NCBI GenBank assembly: GCA_022717655.1
Contig: JAIIAN010000129.1
Coordinates: 1-8,500, forward strand
Source: Bacillota bacterium
GTDB taxonomy: Bacteria > Bacillota > Clostridia > Lachnospirales > Lachnospiraceae
Direction: 5' to 3'
DNA length: 8,500 nucleotides
Shown: positions 1 to 7,160 of the stretch, piece after piece
Numbering within the stretch: position 1 is the first letter of the stretch
Layout: each line of letters starts with the position of its first letter
Program-made: the position numbers and the translations under genes
Notes under the pieces: model-generated
Seen by the model: only the letters and a program-made list of their open reading frames with translations
Databases searched by the model: none
Told to the model about the DNA's origin: nothing

Positions 1-1043
1 ATGTGGTCATTATCTGTAGTTTGATCATTTCTGTTATCAGTATTATTTTTCTAAGAAGGATTGCTATTTTTCTTGGAGCTGAGGGTGAGATGCTGGAAAA
101 TTGCGTGACTTATGGAAGAATTATTTTGTTGTCTCTGCCTTTTCTTATGCTTCAGTATGCCTTTTCAAGTCTTTCTGTCACCGCAGAAAAACCAAAACTT
201 GGACTTATTGTAACCGTTACAGCAGGAGTGACGAATGTAATTGGTGATGCACTTTTCATGGGTGTATTTCAATGGGGAATTGCTGGTGCTGCACTGGCAT
301 CTGTACTTGGACAGGTAATAGGAGGAATTATTCCACTTTTATATTTTGCCAGAAAGAATACAAGCAGTTTAAGGATTGGAAAGTTCAAATGGGATGGAAA
401 AGCGCTTACGCGGGTATGCTCTAACGGTGTATCAGAACTTATGAGTAATATTTCCATGTCGATTGTTGGTATGCTGTATAATGCACAGCTTATGAAATAT
501 GCAGGAGAAAATGGTGTTGCAGCTTATGGAATAATTATGTATGTAAATTTCATTTTTCTTGCAGTTTTCATCGGATATGCAACAGGAGTTGCACCGGTAA
601 TCAGCTATCATTATGGCGCAGGAAATACGAAAGAATTAAAAAATCTGCTAAAACGAAGTGTGATTATGATTCTCTTGGCTTCAGGAGTAATGCTTTTCTT
701 ATCGGAATCTCTGGCAAAACCGCTTGCGGGCATTTTTGTTGGCTATGACCAAACTCTTTTGAAAATGACGGTTCATGCATTTTCAATTTATGCGATATCA
801 TTTTTATTTTCGGGGATTTCCATATTTGGCTCTTCGTTTTTTACAGCACTTGGAGATGGACTTACCTCAGCAATTATCTCATTTTTAAGAACACTTTTGT
901 TTGAAAGTGGCGCAGTTCTCCTTTTACCACTTATATTAGGATTGGATGGAATCTGGAGCGCAATTATTGTAGCTGAGTTTATGGCGGTAACAGTAACGGT
1001 GGTTTTTCTTGTGGCCAAAAGAAAAAAATATAAATATTTTTAA
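1..1043 (+). CDS. MATE family efflux transporter, C-terminal part (5' end outside window)
   Basis: Multidrug and toxic compound extrusion (MATE) antiporter of the inner membrane, which exports cationic compounds in exchange for Na+ or H+. The open frame enters from the left edge; the GTG at position 3 is only an internal codon. About 346 residues remain of the usual ~450, so roughly the first 100 residues (the first two or three membrane helices) lie outside. The sequence is a series of hydrophobic helices with short loops, and the segment GVTNVIGDALFMGVFQWGIA followed by an ALAS helix is typical of the end of the N-lobe in NorM/DinF-like proteins. A Lys/Arg-rich cytoplasmic tail ends at TAA 1041-1043. 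No frame damage is visible. It reads in the same direction as the next gene with a 60-base gap, so co-transcription is possible. The substrate cannot be told from the sequence. Confidence 0.9.
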   Translation, partial: VVIICSLIISVISIIFLRRIAIFLGAEGEMLENCVTYGRIILLSLPFLMLQYAFSSLSVTAEKPKLGLIVTVTAGVTNVIGDALFMGVFQWGIAGAALASVLGQVIGGIIPLLYFARKNTSSLRIGKFKWDGKALTRVCSNGVSELMSNISMSIVGMLYNAQLMKYAGENGVAAYGIIMYVNFIFLAVFIGYATGVAPVISYHYGAGNTKELKNLLKRSVIMILLASGVMLFLSESLAKPLAGIFVGYDQTLLKMTVHAFSIYAISFLFSGISIFGSSFFTALGDGLTSAIISFLRTLLFESGAVLLLPLILGLDGIWSAIIVAEFMAVTVTVVFLVAKRKKYKYF

Positions 1044-1090
1044 GTAGCATGAGAGAGGCAGGTAGTGCTATTATAGATATAAAATATTGA

Positions 1091-1097
1091 AAAGGAG
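1091..1097 (+). promoter_or_regulatory. Ribosome binding site of the fused spermidine-synthase gene
   Basis: An AAAGGAG core lies 6 bases before ATG 1104. It fixes the start of the gene that follows and shows that initiation signals are preserved although the reading frame downstream is broken. Confidence 0.75.
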
Positions 1098-1103
1098 AAG
1101 CGT

Positions 1104-2635
1104 ATGAATATTCTAAAAAATAAGGTGTTTTTATATCTGACAGAATTTTTTGCCGGTATGTCTGTTATGGCAGTGGAACTTGGAGCAAGTCGTCTTTTAG
1201 CACCGTATTTTAGTTCTTCTCAGATTGTATGGACAATCATCATTGGAACAATTATGATTGCAATGGCATTGGGAAATATCTATGGTGGAAAAAGTGCCGA
1301 TAAATCCCCAGACCCATCTAAGCTATATGGGAGAATTTTAATTGCAGGAATCTGGATTGCTCTGATTCCAGTGGCAGGAAAGTACATTGTGCTTGGAATT
1401 TCTGCGCTGTTGATTTTTACAGTAAGCAGTAATTTCTTAATTATCGCAGCTTTTGCTGCCTGTATGGTGATTTTTGTATTCCCACTGTTTTTGCTTGGAA
1501 CAGTGACCCCATCCTTTGTAAAGTACTCCGTGGACAGTCTGGAGGATAGTGGAAAAACAGTCGGAACGCTTGGTGCATTTAACACCATCGGAAGCATTAT
1601 CGGAACATTTGTGCCGACCTTTATTACGATTCCAGCAGTGGGAACTTCTATTACATTTCTTGTCTTTGCAGGAATTTTACTGGCACTGAGCATGATTTAC
1701 TTTATTGGGACGCAGAAAGGAAAGAAAAAAGTGATTGCATCAGGTTTGGTCTTCGTATTGTGCTGTGCACTGGGCTATTCTGATTCCTTTGCTTTCTGGT
1801 AAAAGAACCTGACTTATGAAGGAGAATCCATTTATAACTATCTTCAAGTTTCAGAAACAGACAAAAGAGTGGTGCTTTCGACGAATGTATTATTCGGTGT
1901 GCAGTCTGTCTATATGAAAGAAAAAGGGCTGACGGGAGTGTATTATGATTAGATTATGCTATGGCAGCACCGCTTATGATTCCTGAAAAAAAGACAGAAG
2001 ATATGGATGTGCTGATTCTTGGAATGGGAACAGGAACTTATGCGACCCAGTGCAGAAAATATTTTTCTCTGCCAGACGATGTAAAAGTGATAACTTACGA
2101 TGGACGAGCTTACTTACAGGCTGAAAATAAGAAATATGATGTGATTATGGTAGATGCTTATCAGGATATCACGATTCCATTTCAGATGTCGTCGGTTGAA
2201 TTTTTTACAATGGTCAAAGAACATTTAAATGAAAATGGTGTAATGGTGGTAAATATGAATATGCGTGGCAGTGGAGAGGGAAATATCAATGAATATCTTT
2301 CCGATACCATCGCATCCGTATTTGGAACTGTATATACAACAGATGTGAAAAATTCAACCAACCGTGAATTATTTGCTTCTGAAAACGATGAGTTGATTGA
2401 TACCTTAAAAACAAATACCAGACAGCTTCAAAATAAAGAGTTACAAGCTTTGATGACTACAGTTGCAGATGAGAGCTCTGCTTATCATGCGGGAAATTAT
2501 GTTATGACGGATGATAAAGCACCGGTAGAACTGCTTGGCATGCAGGTGATTGACCAGATTATACAGGAAGAAGTTGCTTATTATAAGCAGATTTACAAAG
2601 AAAATGGACTTCAGGGATTACTGGAGGAATTGTAA
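1104..2635 (+). pseudogene. Fused membrane/spermidine synthase-like protein, broken by nonsense codon, 5-bp duplication and internal deletion
   Basis: Two readable parts form one family: a hydrophobic N-terminal domain of about seven helices (1104-1799, 232 residues, with the motif MAVELGASRLLAPYF) and a C-terminal Rossmann domain like spermidine synthase (1961-2635), with SAM/dcSAM-binding motif LILGMGTGT and later DGRAYL and VIMVDAY. The frame stops at TAA 1800-1802 after FW. The same frame then carries 49 more family-like codons (KNLTYEGESIYNYLQ onward) up to TAG 1950-1952. That stop lies in a tandem GATTA GATTA (1947-1956); removing one copy gives YYDYAMAAP and joins the two frames exactly. 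The C-terminal part also lacks about 20 residues between CRKYF and SLPDD (around 2057-2066), where the family has its acidic ligand strand. An intact gene would be about 530 residues. ATG 1961 has no well-placed ribosome site. The two pieces might still be expressed separately, but aminopropyl-transferase activity is very unlikely. Confidence 0.85.
1947..1956 (+). repeat. 5-bp tandem duplication GATTA GATTA (frameshift lesion)
   Basis: Two adjacent copies of GATTA lie at 1947-1951 and 1952-1956. The duplication creates the in-frame TAG at 1950 and shifts the downstream frame by 5 bases. Deleting either copy restores a continuous reading of the spermidine-synthase-like gene, which identifies the mutation that split it. 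Confidence 0.85.
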
Positions 2636-2677
2636 AAGTACAGGTATTCAAATTTTGGAGCCTATTATGAATGATTA

Positions 2678-2744
2678 CAGGGACGCAGTTTTTGTCATAA
2701 AAAGAGGATAAAACTTCTTTTTTATGATAAAAGCTGCGTCCCTG
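2678..2744. repeat. Long inverted repeat / hairpin between convergent genes
   Basis: Left arm 2678-2705 and right arm 2716-2744 are reverse complements. The outer 11 bases (CAGGGACGCAG / CTGCGTCCCTG) match perfectly. The inner A/T-rich 17-18 bases pair with two G.U wobbles and one bulged A, and the loop is GGATAAAACT. The position between two convergent genes would suit a bidirectional terminator, but the G/C-rich part is on the outside and no T-tract follows either outer arm, so it is not a classical intrinsic terminator. The 8-bp sequence TTATGAAT occurs on both sides, each exactly 5 bases from the arm (2665-2672 and 2750-2757), which could be a target-site duplication. A small non-coding mobile repeat (MITE-like) is the alternative to a terminator. 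Confidence 0.7.
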
Positions 2745-2756
2745 ATTTGTTATGAA

Positions 2757-4484
2757 TTAGTCAGACATATTATAATAACCGGCATAAATTCCATTTTTCT
2801 CAAGCAGGCTTTCATGTGTTCCACGTTCTGCAATTCCATTTTCCGTAAGTACAATAATCTCGTCTGCATTTTTGATAGTAGACAAGCGGTGTGCAATGGT
2901 AATGGTGGTTCGGTTTTTAGAAAGCTCTTCGAGACTGCGCTGAATCCAGCGTTCACTCTCGTTATCCAAGGCACTGGTTGCCTCATCAAGAATCAAAATC
3001 GGCGGATTCTTTAAGAATACACGTGCAATAGAGATTCGCTGTTTCTGACCACCAGAAAGTCTTGCGCCACGTTCGCCCACAAAGGTATCATACTGTTCGG
3101 GAAGTTCCATAATAAAATCATGAATATTAGCACGTTTTGCAGCTGTAATAATTTCCTCTTCGGATGCATCCGGTTTTCCGTAAGCAATATTTTCACGAAT
3201 CGTTCCGGAGAACAGATAGACATCCTGCTGGACAACACCAATCTGACTTCTTAGACTTTTTAAAGTAAGAGAGCGGACATCCTGTCCATCTACTGTGATT
3301 TGACCATCTGTTACATCATAGAAACGAGGCAGTAAAGAGCAGATGGTAGTCTTTCCAGCACCAGATGGACCGACCAGTGCGACAGATTTTCCAGCAGGGA
3401 TATCAATGGATACATGAGAAAGTACGTCCGTTTCATCGTCGCTGTAGTGAAAGGTCACATCTTTATAGCAGACATGTCCTTTTACATTCTTAAGTTCTAT
3501 GGCGTCTGGCTCATCCTGAATTTCCGGAATGGTTTCCATGACGTCAAGAAAACGGCGGAAACCAGAGAATCCTTTCTGTATCATTTCCATTAATTCTACT
3601 AAAATCTGGATTGGACTAATGAAAATTCCGATATACAGAGCATACATGGCAAGGTCAGCAGGAGACATTTCATTATTTGCAATTAGATAACCGCCATAAA
3701 TTAAGGTGATAAGATACATCATGCCCTGGAAGAACAGATTGGAACTCATAAATTCCCCCATGTATTTGTAGTTATTGTCTTTGGAGACAAGAAAAGCATG
3801 ATTGCTTTTTTTGAATTTTTCTTTTTCAATCTCTTCATTTGTGAAAGACTGTACCACACGGATTCCGGATAAAGTATCCTGCAGGCTGGCATTGACATCA
3901 CCAATTTTTCTTCTGTTTTCCATAAATGTCTGCTGCATTTTATGATTTTGATGAAAAGAAAAAAGAAACATCACAATGACAAGCAAAATCAAAGGCAGAG
4001 CAAGTTTTTGATTAATAAAAAAGAGAAAAATGAAAGCTCCGATTATCTTGACCAGTGAAATAAAAAGGTTTTCAGGTCCGTGGTGTGCAAACTCAGAGAT
4101 ATCGAACAGGTCACTGACTAATTTACTCATCATCTGACCAGAATTATTCTGACTGTAATAAGAAAAGGATAATTCCTCATAGTGGTCAAAGAGTTGTTGA
4201 CGCATATCTCGTTCCATGTTAGCTCCCATCATGTGCCCCTGGTAACTGACATAATATTTACAAAAACTTTGGATGACATACATCAGAAATAATCCCGCTC
4301 CAATCCATGGGAGGGCATGTAAAATGATGCTTTTATCCTGTGTAAAAAGTGTTTTTGTTGCAGTCCGCAGAATCTGTGGATAAGAGAGGTCCACAAGGCT
4401 GATAATAGTTGCACAGAGAAGGTCAATAAAAAAGACCGTCTTGTACGGACCATAGTAGTGAATGAATTTCTTTAGTGTGTTCAT
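2757..4484 (-). CDS. ABC transporter, type I exporter half-transporter (TMD-NBD fusion)
   Basis: A complete 575-residue half-transporter of the usual length, expected to work as a dimer in the membrane and export a substrate that the sequence does not reveal (drug, lipid or peptide). Residues ~1-310 form the six-helix exporter domain, beginning with FIHYYGPYK and a first helix at ~17-35. Residues ~335-575 form the ATPase: Walker A GPSGAGKTT (372-380), Q-loop VVQQD (~418-422), signature LSGGQ (476-480), Walker B ILILDE (496-501) with the catalytic Glu present, D-loop SALD, and switch His in AHR (532). All catalytic residues are intact. Start ATG (complement of 4482-4484) has a strong upstream ribosome site. 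No partner half-transporter is visible nearby, so it may be a homodimer. It converges on the broken spermidine-synthase gene and is transcribed away from the transposon remnant. Confidence 0.95.
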   Translation of the reverse strand: MNTLKKFIHYYGPYKTVFFIDLLCATIISLVDLSYPQILRTATKTLFTQDKSIILHALPWIGAGLFLMYVIQSFCKYYVSYQGHMMGANMERDMRQQLFDHYEELSFSYYSQNNSGQMMSKLVSDLFDISEFAHHGPENLFISLVKIIGAFIFLFFINQKLALPLILLVIVMFLFSFHQNHKMQQTFMENRRKIGDVNASLQDTLSGIRVVQSFTNEEIEKEKFKKSNHAFLVSKDNNYKYMGEFMSSNLFFQGMMYLITLIYGGYLIANNEMSPADLAMYALYIGIFISPIQILVELMEMIQKGFSGFRRFLDVMETIPEIQDEPDAIELKNVKGHVCYKDVTFHYSDDETDVLSHVSIDIPAGKSVALVGPSGAGKTTICSLLPRFYDVTDGQITVDGQDVRSLTLKSLRSQIGVVQQDVYLFSGTIRENIAYGKPDASEEEIITAAKRANIHDFIMELPEQYDTFVGERGARLSGGQKQRISIARVFLKNPPILILDEATSALDNESERWIQRSLEELSKNRTTITIAHRLSTIKNADEIIVLTENGIAERGTHESLLEKNGIYAGYYNMSD

Positions 4485-4490
4485 GAGAAT

Positions 4491-4500
4491 TTCCTTTCCT
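4491..4500 (-). promoter_or_regulatory. Ribosome binding site of the ABC exporter
   Basis: On the - strand the bases read AGGAAAGGAA, with the nearer AGGAA ending 6 bases before the ATG. This supports the chosen start at 4484. Confidence 0.7.
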
Positions 4501-4552
4501 TGTATTTAATGCGTTGAAAATTTTTCAAAGCTATAGTTAGCTCTATCTTAGC

Positions 4553-5308
4553 ATGATGAAAAAAATTTTACAACAATTAAAGGTAACCCTTTGTAATACG
4601 AAAGTACAAGAACAAACCATTCTGGCAGTAGACCTTGGGATTAACTGTGCGGCAACGGTTACAGTAATGCAGGCAGATGGCACTATTCTGGGACGAAAGT
4701 TCTGTCATTTGAATCAGGAAATAGACCATCTTACCCATTGCATAAACCGAATTAAAAAAGCACAGAAAAATGGAAATTATAAAATACCGAGGCTGTGGGC
4801 AAGGGTAAAGGGAATCAATGCTGCAATTGCGTCAAAAATAGCTTGTTTTATTCTGGAGACAGCCGTTCAATTTCATGCCAATGTGATTGTCTTTGAATAT
4901 CTGGAACGAAACGGAAAGATTCGAGGTTCAAAAAAGCAAAGAATTGCAATGTGGCGCAGTCAGGAAGTGCAATCGATTGTTGCAAATAAAGCCCATCGAT
5001 TGGGAATGAGAATCAGCCATGTCTGTGCATTGGGAACGAGTAAATTTGCGTATGATGGAAGTGGAAGAGTCGAAAGAGGAATCCATGGAAATTATAGTGT
5101 ATGCAAATTTCAAAATGGAAAAATATACAACTGTGATTTATCTGCCAGTTATAATATAGGGGCAAGATATTATATTCGAGAATTATTAAAAACCGTGGAC
5201 GAGAGTTCAAGGTTAGAACTTGAGGCAAAAGTTCCTGAAGTATCTAAGAGAAGCACCTGCACATTCTCTACGTTAATTCGTTTTCATGCGGTACTTTTAT
5301 CTGCTTAG
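4553..5308 (+). pseudogene. tnpB: TnpB-type RNA-guided nuclease (IS605 OrfB), N-terminally truncated
   Basis: TnpB proteins are omegaRNA-guided RuvC nucleases that help IS200/IS605 elements persist and are the ancestors of Cas12. Here 251 residues remain, against roughly 370-420 usually. The RuvC core is present: D27 in AVDLGIN, E115 in VIVFEYLE and D195 in NCDLSASYNIGARY. KAHRLGMR and the GTSKFAYDGSG motif match one TnpB branch as I remember it. That stretch lacks the usual CxxC...CxxC zinc ribbon, which may be a feature of the branch and not damage. Missing are the N-terminal wedge and REC-like parts that bind the omegaRNA and the TAM. An in-frame TAG lies at 4538-4540, and ATG 4553 has no clear ribosome site. 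The frame itself is clean to TAG 5306-5308. Nuclease activity is unlikely without the N-terminus. Confidence 0.85.
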
Positions 5309-5344
5309 ATGAAAGTTAACTGAGTTTAAACTGTATCGTAGAAA

Positions 5345-5422
5345 TGTAGTCCGTCCGCCTAAAGCGGACAAATGCCGAAAGGCATGTTGGAAGCACGCGA
5401 CTTTAGTCGTGTGAGGCTTCAC
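5345..5422 (+). ncRNA. omegaRNA 3' region / IS200-IS605 right-end hairpins
   Basis: Three consecutive hairpins follow tnpB. The first has stem GTCCGC/GCGGAC (5353-5358 / 5364-5369, loop CTAAA). The second has ATGCC/GGCAT with a GAAA tetraloop (5372-5385). The third (5390-5420) is a larger hairpin with GAAG/CTTC at the base and CACGCGAC/GTCGTGTG (one G.U) around a TTTA loop, with an AGG bulge on the 3' side. The third matches the usual subterminal right-end palindrome bound by TnpA, and the same region forms the scaffold end of the omegaRNA. In TnpB systems the guide is read from the DNA just past the element end, so here it would begin at 5423, inside the Na/Pi cotransporter remnant. The 5' end of any such RNA cannot be placed; it normally starts inside the tnpB coding sequence. 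Confidence 0.65.
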
Positions 5423-6072
5423 GGCAAAGGTTTCTTCTATTCAGGCATTAGGAGTTCTTCTTGGTGCAGTTATGACATTGGTGGTTCAAAGTTCTTCTGC
5501 GACAAATTGCAAATGCACATACAACCTTTAATGTGGTATGTACTTTAGTATGGCTTCCGTTAATACCGTTGATGGTGAAAATTGTTACTACAATTATCAG
5601 GGGAGAAGAAAAACAGCCAAAAGCCGTTTATCTGCCAAAATATCTGGATAATAAAGTAATTAATCAGCCGGTTGCAGCAATGTATCTGGTATCTCAGGAA
5701 CTGGAACATCTGGCAGAGTTTGCAGAAAATCTTCTTGTTCAGTTAAAAGACGCATTGAATGAGGGAAAAGATTCTGCTTCTTATATTCAGTTTAAAGAAG
5801 AATTGGAAACCGTAACTCATTTACAGGAAAAAGTAACAGAATATATTACGAAACTTTTTTCAAGCGGTAATCTGACAGAACAGCAGTCAGAACAGACAGC
5901 AGGGCTGCTTTATGTAACCAATAATATTCAAAGAATTGCTGAGCGTTGTCAGGATATTGATAAAATCTGGAATCAGATAGAAAATAATGGAATGAATCTT
6001 TCCAGTGTTGCAAGTGAAGAACTGACAAGCTGTATTTCTATTACATTGGAATTGCTTAAGCAGGCAATTTAG
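5423..6072 (+). pseudogene. Na/Pi cotransporter family protein with PhoU-like tail, 5'-truncated and internally deleted
   Basis: The family imports phosphate with Na+ through two inverted membrane repeats, each with a QSSSA motif. Reading from 5424 gives one repeat core, ALGVLLGAVMTLVVQSSSAT (5445-5504). That frame then hits TAA at 5529. The neighbouring frame continues the family from about 5506 with IANAHTTFNV, one more helix (VCTLVWLPLIPLMVKIV) and a helical PhoU-like region to TAG 6070. The loop and helices normally between QSSSAT and the NAHTTFN segment are missing, so a deletion near 5503-5506 both removed a few tens of residues and shifted the frame. All sequence before the repeat core is absent, replaced by the transposon end. 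The PhoU-like part is also short: about 140 residues, whereas the family usually continues through a second helical half. GTG 5533 has no ribosome site, so the open stretch from there is not a likely gene. Confidence 0.8.
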
Positions 6073-6129
6073 AAGAGAGATTTAATTTAGAATCAGATTA
6101 ACATAGTTAACATAATAAGTGAAACTGCC

Positions 6130-7047
6130 TCAGTAAGAACGTAGATAATGTAAAGCCTGTTGGTTATCATATCTTTTCTGGATTGCATCAGAAGATGCAG
6201 GGAGAGTGGTAAGAACAGGCTTGTTTTTTAATTTTTTATATTCCTTGGCAGAACAGTGAAAATGCTTTTCAAACATCTGGTTCATATAGCGGGTGCTGGA
6301 AAAACCGGATTCCATACAGATATCTAAGAGCTTTAAGTCTGTTTTCTGTATGAGCATCAGTGCATGTCTGAAACGAAGATGGCTGAGATATTCCTGAAAA
6401 GACATGCCAAGCATTTTCTGAATAAAATGTGAGATATGATAATCTGTAATATGTTCCATATCAGCAAGGTCCTGTAGAGAAATTCGTTCCGTATAATGCT
6501 GACTGATATAATCCATGATTCGGTTTAAGCGCATCGTGTTCTGATAGGCAGAAACAGATTCTCTTTCGGATGCAATATAGCAATGAGAATTGCTGGAAAG
6601 CTGATAAAGAAGTTCCAGCATAAGCCCTGAACTTTTCAAAGAGTGAAAAGGCGTATCCTGAAAATAGCAGTTTGCGCACTGATGAAAGAGCTTCTGCAGT
6701 GTCTGGTGAATAGCTCCGTCGTGGATGACAGCATCTTCAAAACGCAGATATTCCAAAGAGTAGTCAACCTGTCGATAAAAGTCAGGATGGATTTGGGCTG
6801 CTAGTATGAGATTACTGTCCCGGGAAGAAAGGGAGTGTACCTGATGGCGATTGATGATGTAAATGTCGCCAGCCTGTAATAGATAAGATTCCTGTTCCAG
6901 AAATAAAATGACAGAGCCTTCCATAATCATGCCAATCTCCAGGTCGTCATGTCCGTGAGGATTTCTGGACATCACTTCTATAAGAAAAAGTTCCATAGAA
7001 TTCATTTTTGTATGCTGTACGATTTCTACTTCTTTTTGAATACTCAT
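6130..7047 (-). CDS. AraC family transcriptional regulator with N-terminal cupin domain
   Basis: A cytoplasmic DNA-binding regulator, intact at 305 residues. The N-terminal ~100 residues form a cupin-like effector domain with an H-G-H-D-D-LE stretch and the beta-turn motif LLQAGDIYIINRHQVH. The C-terminal ~100 residues hold the two helix-turn-helix units of the AraC/XylS type, starting at RIMDYISQHY; LQDLADMEHI and the recognition-helix region lead into the conserved LLDICMESGFSSTRYMNQMFEKHF segment. ATG at 7047 is preferred over the GTG at 7056, because the AAGGA site lies 10 bases before this ATG but only 1 base before the GTG. It diverges from the ferredoxin, aldo/keto reductase and flavodoxin genes, the usual arrangement for a regulator controlling its neighbour operon. 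Those targets are now damaged. The effector is unknown; a sugar or small carbonyl compound is only a guess. Confidence 0.93.
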   Translation of the reverse strand: MSIQKEVEIVQHTKMNSMELFLIEVMSRNPHGHDDLEIGMIMEGSVILFLEQESYLLQAGDIYIINRHQVHSLSSRDSNLILAAQIHPDFYRQVDYSLEYLRFEDAVIHDGAIHQTLQKLFHQCANCYFQDTPFHSLKSSGLMLELLYQLSSNSHCYIASERESVSAYQNTMRLNRIMDYISQHYTERISLQDLADMEHITDYHISHFIQKMLGMSFQEYLSHLRFRHALMLIQKTDLKLLDICMESGFSSTRYMNQMFEKHFHCSAKEYKKLKNKPVLTTLPASSDAIQKRYDNQQALHYLRSY

Positions 7048-7056
7048 AAGCTTCAC

Positions 7057-7064
7057 TTCCTTTT
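7057..7064 (-). promoter_or_regulatory. Ribosome binding site deciding the AraC regulator start
   Basis: On the - strand the bases read AAAAGGAA. The core is 10 bases before ATG 7047 and overlaps the spacing needed for the alternative GTG at 7056, which therefore is an unlikely start. Confidence 0.6.
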
Positions 7065-7083
7065 GGATTTTTTACTCAATCCT

Positions 7084-7098
7084 ATTCTAACATAGAAT
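7084..7098. promoter_or_regulatory. Palindromic -10-like element ATTCTA-ACA-TAGAAT
   Basis: A perfect 6-bp inverted repeat with a 3-base centre lies 20 bases upstream of the regulator's ribosome site. On the - strand it reads TGTTAGAAT, an extended -10 pattern (TG-N-TAGAAT, one mismatch to TATAAT), so it could be the regulator's own promoter. Because it is symmetric, the + strand also carries TAGAAT, facing the ferredoxin gene. No good -35 box is visible. It could instead be an operator half-site. Confidence 0.35.
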
Positions 7099-7110
7099 CA
7101 CAAAATAGCC

Positions 7111-7160
7111 TAGTGAACTACTCGGCTACAAGTAACCGAGCTTCTTACTTCAATCACTAC
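7111..7160. repeat. Hairpin resembling an IS200/IS605-type element end
   Basis: A stem CTCGG (7121-7125) / CCGAG (7136-7140), extendable inward by TAC/GTA past one mismatch, sits between GTGAACTA and CTTCTTACTTC. Flanks of the form GTGAACTAC-stem-GCTTC-NNCTTC recall the palindromic ends I associate with IS200/IS605 and tnpB elements; this is from memory and no search was made. No transposase reading frame adjoins it. If it is a solo element end, its arrival may account for the loss of the ferredoxin gene's 5' end and promoter. A plain regulatory hairpin cannot be excluded. Confidence 0.35.

Larger units (their letters stand above)
4553..5422 (+). mobile_element. IS200/IS605-family remnant (tnpB plus right end; left end and tnpA absent)
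   Basis: The unit consists of a shortened tnpB and a structured 3' end with three tandem hairpins, the last of which is of the IS200/IS605 right-end type. No tnpA (Tyr-1 HUH transposase) and no left-end hairpin are seen between it and the ABC exporter start, so it is 5'-truncated and could move only with help in trans, if at all. The right boundary is placed after TTCAC at 5418-5422, because a protein-like reading of a Na/Pi cotransporter begins straight after. The left boundary is uncertain; 4553 is simply the first codon of the open frame. Confidence 0.75.

Noticed and set aside
1280..1693. Open frame of 137 codons on the - strand opposite the membrane domain
   Set aside because: It is a complementary shadow of a hydrophobic coding region; no start signals and no recognisable protein.
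2678..2744. Classical Rho-independent terminator
   Set aside because: No T-tract follows the G/C-rich outer arm on either strand, so only a general hairpin/repeat is claimed.
2724..3014. Open frame of 96 codons on the + strand inside the ABC exporter
   Set aside because: It is antisense to the conserved ATPase domain, has no ribosome site and shows no family-like sequence.
4501..4552. Left end of the IS200/IS605 element
   Set aside because: Short palindromic stretches (TTGAAAATTTTTCAA, GCTATAGTTAGC) exist but lack the expected subterminal hairpin, and the tnpB 5' part is missing, so the true left end is probably gone.
5345..5422. CRISPR array or riboswitch
   Set aside because: The hairpins differ in sequence, there are no regular repeats or spacers, and the position and palindrome fit a tnpB element end.
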